The position numbers and the translations under genes are program-made. From positions 1,922,001 to 1,986,000 of the forward strand of contig NZ_CP022188.1 in assembly GCF_003111665.1 (NCBI RefSeq): a DNA stretch of 64,000 nt, written 5' to 3'. The notes below the pieces were generated by a model. The model worked only from the letters and a program-made list of their open reading frames with translations, was not told where the DNA came from and did no database searches. Below are positions 17,637 through 25,843 of this stretch, piece after piece. Origin of the DNA: Parazoarcus communis. GTDB lineage: Bacteria > Pseudomonadota > Gammaproteobacteria > Burkholderiales > Rhodocyclaceae. The stretch's first letter is position 1; each line of letters opens with the position of its first letter.

Positions 17637-19836
17637 CTCCCAGGCCTTCCAGTTGTTGGATGCGCGCATCCAGCGGTGGATCTGGAGAGAGGGATGGACT
17701 GCCTTGCGCGATGCGCAGGAGAAGGCGATTCCGGCTCTTATCGATGCCGACCGCGACGTCATCGTGGCTGCCGCAACCGCAGCGGGGAAGACCGAAGCTG
17801 CCTTCTTCCCCATCCTGACCCATATGCTCCGTCACGAGCCAGATATTGGCTCGGTGCTCTATATCGGGCCGCTTAAGGCGCTCATCAATGACCAGTGGGG
17901 CCGGTTGTCTGACTTGTGCGAGTCGTTGGACATCCCTGTTGTTGCCTGGCATGGCGATATAGCGGCCAGCAAAAAGCACAGGTTCGTCAAAGACTCCCGC
18001 GGCGTGCTCCTCATCACTCCAGAGTCCCTCGAGGCCCTGTTCGTTCGACGGGGCTCCGCCATGCCAGGCCTGATGTCCCGCCTTCGATACGTCGTTATCG
18101 ACGAGTTGCACGCCTTCATCGGTTCCGAGCGAGGCAAGCAGCTTCAATCGTTGCTTCACCGCCTTGAACGAACCGTTGGGCGACGGCTCCCTCTGGTTGG
18201 CCTGTCCGCGACTCTGGGGGATATGGGGCTTGCTGCCAGCTTCCTTCGGCCCGACGGAGTAGATTCGGTCGAGTTGATTGTTGCCAAAAGCGGTGGGCAG
18301 GAGCTGAAGGTGCTCATCAAGGGCTATGTAGAGAAGCCACCGCGGGTCGAGGAAGATCCAAATATCGAAGATCCCGAGATGGAGGACCTTGTCAAAGGAT
18401 GCACGCTGGAGGTGGCCGAACAGCTCTATAAGGCGCTGCGTGGCTCTAACAACCTTGTGTTTCCGAACAGCCGCAGGCAGGTCGAGATCTACGCCGACTT
18501 GCTAAGGCGGGCCTGCGAGCGAAACAACATCCCAAACGAATTCTGGCCGCATCACGGCAGCCTATCGAAGGAGTTTCGCGAGGAAGCCGAACGGGCACTG
18601 AAGGACGGGACGAAGCCAGCAACTGCCATCTGTACGACCACGCTCGAACTCGGCATTGACATCGGTTCAGTGAAGAGCGTCTGTCAGATTGGTCCACCGC
18701 CCTCCGTAGCGAGTCTGCGCCAACGTCTCGGCCGTTCGGGACGTCGCAAAGGCGAACCAGCCATACTGCGTGGTTACTGCATCGAACCAGAGCTGACGTC
18801 AAAATCCGGGCTGTCTGATTGCCTGCGCGAGGGCTTGGTTCAATCAATAGCGATGGTCCGACTGCTCATCAGAGGCTGGTTCGAGCCACCAAGGGTCGAC
18901 GGGCTGCACGCGTCGACCCTTGTTCAACAGATTTTGTCAGTCATTGCTGAGCGCGGAGGCGCCACAGCGGCAGAACTGTGGGCAACCTTAGTCAAGGATG
19001 GTGCGTTTTCAAACATCACCCGCGACGACTTCGTTCTGTTGCTTTGTCATTTGGGCGACAAGCAGCTACTCATCCAAGACAGTTCGGGTCTCTTGTTACA
19101 CGGCGAACTCGGCGAGAAACTGGCGAACCACTACGAGTTCTATGCTGCCTTCGCCTCTGACGAGGAGTTTCGCATCGTCTGCGACGGAAGGATGCTGGGC
19201 TCGCTCCCCGTTTCCCATCCCCTTGTACCCAGCCAACGCATCATCTTTGGCGGCAGACGCTGGCGTGTCATCGATGTCGATTCTGAGAAGAAGATAATCG
19301 TCGTAGCACCGGACAAAGGCGGAGCTCCTCCGGCATTCGATGGTGGCGCATGCATGGTGCATGACGTCGTACGACAGGAAATGCGCCAGGTTCTGATGGA
19401 AGCGGACCCGGTGCCATTCCTGGATGCTGGTGCTGCAGCACTATTGAATGAGGCTCGCGAGTTCTACCAACTCGCCGACCTCAGCAACAACTGGCTGTTC
19501 AACAAGGGCAACGACGTGGTGCTGCTAACTTGGCGGGGCGATTGGGTGAACGATGGCCTTGTCATGCTCCTTGCCCATGTTGGGCTGTCTGCTACCAATG
19601 AGGGGGTTGCATTGACGGTGTCGGGTATATCGTCCGACCGACTATCGGACGCCTTGGCGGATATTGCCGAGTTGCCTGCACCAGACCCGATACAGGTTCT
19701 CGCGGAGGCGAAGAACCTTCTCCGCGAGAAATGGGACTGGGCTTTACCCGAACCACTATTGCGGGGGGCCTTTGCTTCGCTGCACTTGGACCTTATTGGC
19801 GCACAAACCGTCGCGCAAGCCTTAAGTAGCCCCTGA
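17605..19836 (+). CDS. sngC: Shango component SngC: Lhr-like DEAD/DEAH helicase
   Basis: 743 residues from ATG 17605, inside the end of sngB; an upstream reading in the same frame is only antisense-like noise over sngB. Helicase motifs are in order: Walker A AAATAAGKTEAA (motif I), VIDELHAF (motif II, DELH), VGLSATLG (motif III) and QRLGRSGRRKG (motif VI). The C-terminal third (after about residue 430) is a separate regulatory region. The Lhr-like type is the helicase seen in Shango and in BREX BrxHI. Anti-phage defence is the established role of the complete system. Confidence 0.85.
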   Translation: MTTNSPASSSDSQAFQLLDARIQRWIWREGWTALRDAQEKAIPALIDADRDVIVAAATAAGKTEAAFFPILTHMLRHEPDIGSVLYIGPLKALINDQWGRLSDLCESLDIPVVAWHGDIAASKKHRFVKDSRGVLLITPESLEALFVRRGSAMPGLMSRLRYVVIDELHAFIGSERGKQLQSLLHRLERTVGRRLPLVGLSATLGDMGLAASFLRPDGVDSVELIVAKSGGQELKVLIKGYVEKPPRVEEDPNIEDPEMEDLVKGCTLEVAEQLYKALRGSNNLVFPNSRRQVEIYADLLRRACERNNIPNEFWPHHGSLSKEFREEAERALKDGTKPATAICTTTLELGIDIGSVKSVCQIGPPPSVASLRQRLGRSGRRKGEPAILRGYCIEPELTSKSGLSDCLREGLVQSIAMVRLLIRGWFEPPRVDGLHASTLVQQILSVIAERGGATAAELWATLVKDGAFSNITRDDFVLLLCHLGDKQLLIQDSSGLLLHGELGEKLANHYEFYAAFASDEEFRIVCDGRMLGSLPVSHPLVPSQRIIFGGRRWRVIDVDSEKKIIVVAPDKGGAPPAFDGGACMVHDVVRQEMRQVLMEADPVPFLDAGAAALLNEAREFYQLADLSNNWLFNKGNDVVLLTWRGDWVNDGLVMLLAHVGLSATNEGVALTVSGISSDRLSDALADIAELPAPDPIQVLAEAKNLLREKWDWALPEPLLRGAFASLHLDLIGAQTVAQALSSP

Positions 19837-19987
19837 TCAGTTGATGTTCTGAGCACGGTTGTCCAAGTCAGCCATTTAAACCGACTCTGATGATTGTCGT
19901 TTGCGCTCCTCGCTTTGTGGTGGCAGCGCGGTCTATGCCCTCAGTATTGTTTCCGGCTCTGAATAGTTCAGATTCTCCTAGTTTCTA

Positions 19988-20016
19988 TTGACATGTAAAT
20001 ATCTTAATCGCATTCT
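19988..20016 (+). promoter_or_regulatory. Possible sigma-70 promoter before the QueC/PfkB module
   Basis: A perfect -35 TTGACA (19988-19993) is followed after 17 bases by a weak -10 CATTCT, 41 bases before the start codon of the first gene, in a locally AT-rich stretch. Confidence 0.35.
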
Positions 20017-20056
20017 TTATGCTCCAGGGCATAGCAAACAGCGAAAGGAGTCTCCC

Positions 20057-20383
20057 ATGTCTGGTTCCAGCGGCAGTTCTGGCGGTATCGGTTTCTCGAG
20101 CGGGGCGAGTAGCTGCGACTCCTTGGTTATCACGACGCAGTTAAACTCTCCGAAGCCCGCGGTGGTGGAGAGAATTGACGTTGGCGATGAACTGGATGTG
20201 AGGACGATGCAGGTGGGGAGCACCACGACAGTCGTTGCGATGCACGATGGTGAGCTCGCGGGTGGTATTGCGTCGCCAGACGTTCAGAAACTTCGAGAGT
20301 GCATAGCTGACGGCACGAACTACGTTGCAACAGTGATCGGGAAGAGTGACGGCCAAGTGACTGTCCGGGTAAGCGCACGATGA
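20057..20383 (+). CDS. Small Ser/Gly-N-terminal protein, first gene of the QueC/PfkB module
   Basis: 108 residues from ATG 20057 with an AAAGGAG ribosome site. The first 20 residues are almost only Ser and Gly (MSGSSGSSGGIGFSSG), then a compact domain with CDSLVITTQLNSPKP, a VGDELDV turn, GGIASPDVQKLRECI and a final TVRVSAR strand. I do not know the family. The flexible Gly/Ser N-terminus recalls the protein partners of QueC-like enzymes in Qat and type IV CBASS, where a deazaguanine is joined to a protein N-terminus; it could be such an acceptor here. The stop overlaps the next start (ATGA). Confidence 0.75.
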   Translation: MSGSSGSSGGIGFSSGASSCDSLVITTQLNSPKPAVVERIDVGDELDVRTMQVGSTTTVVAMHDGELAGGIASPDVQKLRECIADGTNYVATVIGKSDGQVTVRVSAR

Positions 20384-21615
20384 GTGGCGAAGGCGGCACT
20401 GGCGCCGACATCGCCGTCGTCGGGGGAGTGTACCGGGAGCGTTGCATGCGCCCAGCCTGGCGCGAGATTTACGGATCGGCCGGCAGGGCGGCCTCCGCAA
20501 TAGCATCGATGGGGGCGTCGGTGTCGCTGCACTCGTATCTTGATCCGGCAGCTGCCGAGGTGCTTGCTTCGAGGGGTGCATTCGAAGGATTTCACGTCGC
20601 CAGAAACGATTCAGTTCAAGAAATAGCCTTCGACTACGACCATGGCCTTGCAACGCCGAGAATTCTGGGGCGCGGAGTGGTTGGGGCGGCCTTGCGGGTG
20701 TCTGCTTCACGAGTGCTTCGTTTCGGAATGATGGACGGAGATGCAATCGTTCATGGCCAAAAGGTGGTCTACGACCCCCAAGATGCTTATGCCCCGGAAT
20801 CCTTCCACGCAAATGGCTCAACTGCTGACGAACTCGCGCTTGTGCTGAACCAGCATGAGGCTGCCTTGCTAACAGGAGCAAGGGACGCTTCCGCAGAGAC
20901 GATGGCCGGCGATCTTATGCAACAGCAGCGTGCAGCCGTCGTGGTGATCAAACGCGGTGCGATGGGTGCTCTGGTCCGTGATCAACACGGCGTGGCGACC
21001 GTTCCCGCCTACCAGTCGCAGAAGGTTTGGAAGATTGGCTCCGGGGATAACTTCGCGGCTCACTTTGCTTATCGGTGGTTGCACGAAGGACGAAGCGCTG
21101 CAGAGAGCGCGGACCTTGCCTCGCGTGCGACCGCCTATTACTGCCAGACCCGTGGGTTTGCGACCCCCCCGGTGCTGGAGTCGTTCACTCTGAGCCCGAT
21201 CGTTCCATCCGAGGCGTTTTCTCGAGGTCACCGCCCGAAGGTTTATCTTGCCGGCCCGTTTTTCAGTCTTGCTCAGCTATGGCTGATCGAGCAGGCCAGA
21301 AGCGACCTGTTGGCCGCAGGGTTGAAGGTGTTCTCGCCTTACCATGACGTCGGACACGGAAGCGCCGAGGATGTCGTTCCCCTTGATCTTGAGGGGATCA
21401 ACGATGCCGATTTGATCTTCGCGGTCGGTGATGGAATGGATCCAGGCACGGTCTATGAGATCGGTTACGCGCGGGCGAAAGGCAAGCCTGTCATCGTCTA
21501 CTGTGAGAACGAGTCCGACGAGAACAAGAAAATGATGGGCGGCTCGGACTGCCTGCTCTGCGATGACTACGTGAGTTCGATCTATCAGACGCTCTGGACG
21601 GCTTGCAGGCTATGA
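20380..21615 (+). CDS. PfkB-type kinase fused to nucleoside 2-deoxyribosyltransferase
   Basis: A 411-residue two-domain protein. Residues about 1-285 form a PfkB/ribokinase-like domain: VVGGVYRERC, NQHEAALLTG, VVIKRGAMGALV and the anion-hole/catalytic motif IGSGDNFAAHF (GSGD in place of GAGD, Asp retained). Residues about 287-411 form a nucleoside 2-deoxyribosyltransferase domain: KVYLAGPFF, NDADLIFAVGDGMDPGT and the catalytic Glu in VYEIGYARAKGKPV. Such a fusion could phosphorylate a nucleoside or sugar and exchange the base on deoxyribose. It is coupled on both sides by ATGA overlaps to the small Ser/Gly protein and the QueC-like gene. Confidence 0.85.
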   Translation: MSGEGGTGADIAVVGGVYRERCMRPAWREIYGSAGRAASAIASMGASVSLHSYLDPAAAEVLASRGAFEGFHVARNDSVQEIAFDYDHGLATPRILGRGVVGAALRVSASRVLRFGMMDGDAIVHGQKVVYDPQDAYAPESFHANGSTADELALVLNQHEAALLTGARDASAETMAGDLMQQQRAAVVVIKRGAMGALVRDQHGVATVPAYQSQKVWKIGSGDNFAAHFAYRWLHEGRSAAESADLASRATAYYCQTRGFATPPVLESFTLSPIVPSEAFSRGHRPKVYLAGPFFSLAQLWLIEQARSDLLAAGLKVFSPYHDVGHGSAEDVVPLDLEGINDADLIFAVGDGMDPGTVYEIGYARAKGKPVIVYCENESDENKKMMGGSDCLLCDDYVSSIYQTLWTACRL

Positions 21616-22208
21616 GATCAGCCTTGCTCCTGTCGGGCGGCATGGACTCGCTCTCGATCGCCTGGTGGAAGAGGCCCGAGATCGGGATAACGATCGACTA
21701 TGGCCAGTTGGCTGCCCAAGCCGAAATCACCGCATCGCAGTTGATCTGTAGACGACTGGGAATTGAGCACCATGTCGTGCGGATCGACTGCCGTGCGCTG
21801 GGTTCCGGCGACATGGCAGGCGCCGATGCCGACTGCCATGCCCCAGCAAGTGATTGGTGGCCGTACCGGAACCAGATCCTGATTACGTTCGCGGCGGCGA
21901 GATCGCTGTCACTTGGCGTGGGGAGGCTCATGATCGGCACGGTCAAATCGGACTCAGCCCACCGCGACGGCACCTCGGACTTTGTCGAAGCGATGAACGC
22001 CCTGGTTGCGCTGCAGGAAGGAGGTATACGGGTCGACGCGCCGGCCATCCACCTTGGGACTGTTGAACTCGTTCGTGAAGCGGGCGTGCCCCGTGAGCTC
22101 CTCGCTTGGGCACATAGTTGCCATAAAGCGAATGTTGCTTGTGCCAATTGCCGTGGCTGCAACAAGTACTTCGAGGTACTCAATGAGCTTGATGGACGAC
22201 TGGGTTGA
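21612..22208 (+). CDS. QueC-like 7-cyano-7-deazaguanine synthase family enzyme
   Basis: A 198-residue PP-loop protein. The ATP-pyrophosphatase motif LLLSGGMDSLS is at residue 5, DYGQ follows as in QueC, and PYRNQILITFAA is the QueC core helix. The zinc site is intact as C-x6-C-x2-C-x2-C (SCHKANVACANCRGCNKY). Housekeeping QueC is usually a little longer and sits with queD/queE, which are absent; this copy is in a tight operon with the PfkB fusion. It is therefore more like the immune QueC paralogues (QatC, Cap9) than a queuosine gene. Substrate unknown. Confidence 0.88.
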   Translation: MRSALLLSGGMDSLSIAWWKRPEIGITIDYGQLAAQAEITASQLICRRLGIEHHVVRIDCRALGSGDMAGADADCHAPASDWWPYRNQILITFAAARSLSLGVGRLMIGTVKSDSAHRDGTSDFVEAMNALVALQEGGIRVDAPAIHLGTVELVREAGVPRELLAWAHSCHKANVACANCRGCNKYFEVLNELDGRLG

Positions 22209-22875
22209 TCTGGGAAGCCCCCGACTGCGAGAAACTCCACAGCGCTACGCGCCCTTGAAGTGGCCGCTAGGGGCCCGTATGGCTCTGCCCGTCCCTGTGT
22301 TTTCCTCTGGATCGAGTCGTTCATGCGCAGAGCTATTGCTTCAGAGGCGCACAAAGCGCGAGTTCTCGCGACTAAGCTTGGAGATGTTGAGCAAACTGAC
22401 CTGGCTGACCTGCCAGGTGCAGGGGACAGGAGGTGATGAGCTTGGATTTACTTTGTCGCATCGTCCCTGCCCGTCTGCAGGAGCCATTCATCCCATTCAC
22501 CTGCTGGTGATCGATCCGCAGGCCGGGCGGTGGCTCAGGTATGACCCAGTGACTCACGGCTTGGACGAGGTGATTACCCAACTTGAGCCAAGCGGGGTAT
22601 TGGCCGAGATGCACAGTGTCGTCCCGGCAACATCTGCAACGCTTCTCATTTTGGCGGCAGAGCCTGGCAAGACCGCTGCAAAATACGAAGCTGCGGAAAG
22701 TCTTGTCTGGCGGGATGCAGGGGTATTGCTGGGTTTTCTTGCGGTCGCCGCGGAGGCTATAGGCTTGAACTACTGTCCTTTGGGCGTAACGGGCGAGCCC
22801 TGGGTGGGACGGCTACTCGATCAGCCTGGCTTGGCGGGGGTCGGAGCGGCCTTTGTGGGCGCGCGGCCGGACTAG
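22183..22875 (+). CDS. SagB-like nitroreductase-family protein
   Basis: 230 residues from ATG 22183, overlapping the QueC-like gene by 26 bases. It reads RRTKREFSRLSLEMLSKL, CPSAGAIHPIHLLVI, WLRYDPVTHGLDEV and WRDAGVLLGFLAVAAEAIGL, the order of motifs seen in SagB/ThcOx-type FMN-dependent oxidoreductases that oxidise azolines or related groups in peptide modification. No YcaO or precursor-peptide gene is evident, so it may act on the small Ser/Gly protein or on a deazapurine. Its 3' end overlaps the convergent glycosylase gene by 63 bases. Confidence 0.75.
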   Translation: MSLMDDWVDLGSPRLRETPQRYAPLKWPLGARMALPVPVFSSGSSRSCAELLLQRRTKREFSRLSLEMLSKLTWLTCQVQGTGGDELGFTLSHRPCPSAGAIHPIHLLVIDPQAGRWLRYDPVTHGLDEVITQLEPSGVLAEMHSVVPATSATLLILAAEPGKTAAKYEAAESLVWRDAGVLLGFLAVAAEAIGLNYCPLGVTGEPWVGRLLDQPGLAGVGAAFVGARPD

Positions 22876-23682
22876 CGGAAGATCAGATACAGGCGCCATG
22901 GTCGTCTCACTTGGGCGCACCCCTTTTCGCTTCCCGCCCATGAGCTGAGTGATCGTCCGGGGAGAGGACATCATTTCGTGCCACATCACAGCATCTAGCT
23001 CGGACGCGCGGACGCCGATTGCCTTGGAGAACCGCAGAAAGCGTTCTTCCAGCTCAAGATAGTTCCGCTCGACACTCAGGTCCTCGTCGAAGAAGCGTGC
23101 GAGTGCTCCGGCACGGAGGATGTGAATATCGAGGATGGCGACGTCGTCGGCGTCGAGCCAGTTGCGCGCGACCCACGAGGCGGTTTTGAACCCGATGCCT
23201 GGTAGCTGAATCAGCCAATCGCGCAGAGCCCGGCCGCTCGTCAGCGGCGGCTGTTCGACTGAAAGGCGCGCAAGGGCGGCGCTCAGGTACCGCGTCTTTT
23301 GCCGCACAAAGCGATATCGAATGTGGCGGCCATCGATATCGAGTGGCTCCGATAGCAACTCCCCGATCTGTGCTTCGGTGGGTGTTCCTTGAAGGGCACC
23401 GCACGATCTCAGCTTCTGGAAAGCGGCGACGCCGACCGCTGCTGGGATGCCATGCCCGCCAAGTAGGCAAGCTGCTACCTCTTCGGCAAGGGTGCTTCCC
23501 AAACGATATCGAATTGGGGTGCCGCAGATCCGCCGCGCGATCACCTGGTATGTCCAGTACGCGGGTGTAGGGAAGGCTTCGACCGCGCCCCATGGCACGC
23601 CAGGTAGTGTCTCGGCATCGGGCGGGGGAAGATCGACCTTGATGATTGCTGCGCCTGTGAATACCGCGGCAGTTTGCATCAT
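22813..23682 (-). CDS. OGG-like HhH-GPD DNA glycosylase
   Basis: 289 residues from ATG 23682, which forms an ATGA overlap with the methylase stop (ATG 23691 is possible). The helix-hairpin-helix LIQLPGIGFKTASWVARNW is followed by DDVAILDIHILRAG, whose Asp takes the catalytic place of the HhH-GPD family; the Lys in GFKTAS sits where OGG enzymes carry the Schiff-base Lys. OGG-like enzymes excise 8-oxoguanine or other modified purines. Similar OGG proteins are found with QueC-like proteins in type IV CBASS. Here the gene converges on the QueC operon. Confidence 0.8.
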   Translation of the reverse strand: MMQTAAVFTGAAIIKVDLPPPDAETLPGVPWGAVEAFPTPAYWTYQVIARRICGTPIRYRLGSTLAEEVAACLLGGHGIPAAVGVAAFQKLRSCGALQGTPTEAQIGELLSEPLDIDGRHIRYRFVRQKTRYLSAALARLSVEQPPLTSGRALRDWLIQLPGIGFKTASWVARNWLDADDVAILDIHILRAGALARFFDEDLSVERNYLELEERFLRFSKAIGVRASELDAVMWHEMMSSPRTITQLMGGKRKGVRPSETTMAPVSDLPLVRPRAHKGRSDPRQARLIE

Positions 23683-24368
23683 GTTGTACATGCCCTTTCG
23701 TTGTAGCGGTTGTTAAGCACCTGCAAGATGTGCTCGCGCTCGACAGGGTCCATCCGACCGAAGCGCTCAAACAGCCTCTCGTGCCGTCGTTTGACGGCTT
23801 GGCGCTCGCGGAACGTCGCCCCCAAAAAAGACGCATCGTGTAATTGCGTGGGCTCAGGAAAATTCATCCAGACACATTCTTGGCGAAGTCCTCTTTGCGT
23901 ATTGGCAGAAAACGACACCCTTCGCCACCCGCGAAGTCGTTGTTCGTAGAGAGCACTCTCGTAGCCCGAGATCATCACCATGCACGGCAGCGTAGCGAGT
24001 ACATCCAGAAGGCGAAAGTGATCTAAGTCCGAGTACTCGTATCGGTAGATCTTCGTCCGACGACGCGTGGCCGCCACGTAGGGTGGATCTGCGTAGACCA
24101 GTTCGTTTCCAAGGAATGTGTACTGTTCAAGGAAAGTGACCGCATCTGCCTGAACCACCTTGCACCCCATAGGGGTGCTTTGCGACCACGTTGAAACAAC
24201 ACGCTCGTCAGCGTCAATGCCGATCGTGGTATTGGCCGGTCGCTTGTTCCTCAACACGGCGCCGCTACCGAGGTGAGTCTCGATGTAGGTTTCATGGGGG
24301 GGCATCAAGTTAATCAGCCGTTGATAGCACTTGCCTTTTCCGCCGGGATAGCTCATGTCGTGAATCAT
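23679..24368 (-). CDS. D12-class (Dam-like) DNA adenine methylase
   Basis: 229 residues from ATG 24368; an in-frame TTG at 24392 is less likely. It begins SYPGGKGKCYQRLINLMPPH and has the SAM motif YIETHLGSGAVLRNK, then the catalytic YADPPYVAATRR (DPPY), diagnostic of N6-adenine methylases. It is short for the family (Dam is about 270) but both motifs are intact. No restriction endonuclease is adjacent; it is instead coupled to the glycosylase. It lies directly after tnsF on the same strand. Confidence 0.85.
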   Translation of the reverse strand: MIHDMSYPGGKGKCYQRLINLMPPHETYIETHLGSGAVLRNKRPANTTIGIDADERVVSTWSQSTPMGCKVVQADAVTFLEQYTFLGNELVYADPPYVAATRRRTKIYRYEYSDLDHFRLLDVLATLPCMVMISGYESALYEQRLRGWRRVSFSANTQRGLRQECVWMNFPEPTQLHDASFLGATFRERQAVKRRHERLFERFGRMDPVEREHILQVLNNRYNERACTT

Positions 24369-24427
24369 CGTCGGTTCTGACGATGATTGCAAGCGTTAAA
24401 CGACACGAACTCTGAGTAAGATGCATT

Positions 24428-25843
24428 TCATATCGGTACCCAGTATTTGATGCCCTTCAAGGTGACGACAGCACCGGCGTCATCGAGGGTGACATCGCGC
24501 TCTGTCAGCGTCAGTACGGCTCGTGCCGGAACATTATGGAAATACTCCATTGCGCAAGGTATCCAGCGCTTCAGCACGTCATCCGTGCCAAGATCCTGTC
24601 GGAGAAGGTTTGTTAGCTTCCCCTCCAGCGCTGAGCGTCGCGCCTTGACAATCTGCAACTGATCAACGCGAGGTATGAGCTTGCCACCAAAGGCGTTGTT
24701 CACGAAGTTAGCGAACCCGGTAATGGCTGCCAGCTGCCCCGGTGAAGCCGAAAGGAAAACATCCAATTCGGCTTGACTGGGCAGTTTTCGCCCGTCTTGA
24801 TCACAGCGTCTCAGTAACGATGCGGCAGGACTCAGAGCAAGTCGGATTGAGCGTAGTGACGTTTTCCCCTCAGCGTGCCTTGTCCTCAGTGTGTTCGCGA
24901 ACGCCACGAGTGCATTGGAGCCCTTGCTTCCTTTCGGCAAAGAAGCGTGAATCGCGTCAATTCGGCGACGCTCGGAATCGGCTTCTCGCAGCGCCGGGTC
25001 GGCCACGATGCCGCGCGTTTCCCTAAGCCAGCGCATCGGCAGGCGCGCAAGATGCAAACCTTCTGCACCGAAGATATCCAAGAGTGCATGATAGTTGGCA
25101 CACGAAGGCCATTGGTCATTGATATTCAGAAAGAACTGCAGGTATCGGTGTATTTTTTGAGCGGCCTTGTGCGGTCCGGTCGCGTTGATGAGCCACAGAC
25201 CAAAATCGCGAAAGGCCGCTGCCGTGGCTGGCGAAGAGAAGGCGGCCGCATCGATCTCGATGCGTTTAAGGGCCGTGCTTGTCCAGTAGCAACGTTCGCA
25301 CCGATTTCGTCGTCCCGCAGGCATGACCTCGCCGCATTCGGGACAGGGAACCTCGCCTTGGTTTAGGCAAATTGCACATAGCCGGCGTCCGTCAGCTCCC
25401 TCCTGAAGGCGACGGTGACGGCGGCATGCTGAACAGGTCCCATAGTCAGCCACGGCACATCGGGGGCAGAGCCGCTTCCCGTGGCCAAAGCGCGTCACTC
25501 TAGTTAGCCTTGGCGATCCGGCTCCGCATGCCTCGCACGGCTCAACCTCCCGGAAATGCGGAGCACATGTGTTACAAACCGGGCCGTACTGTGTCAGCTT
25601 CCCTGTTCGGTAGTCAGACTTACCGCAGCGGACGCAGGGCTTGGCCCATTCACATTTATGGCAAACGGCTTGGGAGTCGTTAGTTGGAAGTCGAGCAATG
25701 AAGCCGCAAGCGGGGCAAATTCGTTTCTTGAAAACTCGTGCGTAGCATGTAGAGCAGTAACGATGGCCGTTGCGGACACGGCTGGCCTTCGACATTGCCC
25801 GACCGCATTCGTCGCAGCACTGGAGTGGGTGATCTGTACTCAT
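24428..25843 (-). CDS. tnsF: TnsF-type target selector: zinc-ribbon array plus inactivated tyrosine recombinase
   Basis: A 471-residue protein. Residues 1-200 contain about eleven CxxC knuckles (for example CDECG, CPACG, CEACG, CPECG, CERC), an array of small zinc ribbons. Residues 210-471 resemble a tyrosine recombinase: a core-binding helical domain, then the start of the catalytic fold (ARAVLTLTERDVTLDDAG, KGIKYWVPI). The chain ends there, so no HxxR box or nucleophile Tyr is present. TnsF of Tn6022-like elements is described as an inactivated tyrosine recombinase that targets comM, which matches the insertion site. It overlaps tniQ by four bases. Confidence 0.8.
   Translation of the reverse strand: MSTDHPLQCCDECGRAMSKASRVRNGHRYCSTCYARVFKKRICPACGFIARLPTNDSQAVCHKCEWAKPCVRCGKSDYRTGKLTQYGPVCNTCAPHFREVEPCEACGAGSPRLTRVTRFGHGKRLCPRCAVADYGTCSACRRHRRLQEGADGRRLCAICLNQGEVPCPECGEVMPAGRRNRCERCYWTSTALKRIEIDAAAFSSPATAAAFRDFGLWLINATGPHKAAQKIHRYLQFFLNINDQWPSCANYHALLDIFGAEGLHLARLPMRWLRETRGIVADPALREADSERRRIDAIHASLPKGSKGSNALVAFANTLRTRHAEGKTSLRSIRLALSPAASLLRRCDQDGRKLPSQAELDVFLSASPGQLAAITGFANFVNNAFGGKLIPRVDQLQIVKARRSALEGKLTNLLRQDLGTDDVLKRWIPCAMEYFHNVPARAVLTLTERDVTLDDAGAVVTLKGIKYWVPI

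Noticed and set aside
16341..19836. Calling the ATPase and helicase a BREX system
   Set aside because: BREX core genes (PglZ phosphatase, BrxC, PglX methylase, Lon) are absent and a TerB protein precedes them, as in Shango.
21612..22208. Housekeeping queC for queuosine
   Set aside because: No queD, queE or folE nearby, and it is translationally coupled to the PfkB fusion and the SagB-like gene inside a transposon.
20380..24368. Calling the QueC-like cluster a Qat system
   Set aside because: There is no QatA ATPase, QatB or TatD-like QatD; only the QueC-like component is shared.
20057..24368. Calling the QueC/OGG cluster a type IV CBASS
   Set aside because: No CD-NTase gene or motif is present in or next to the cluster.
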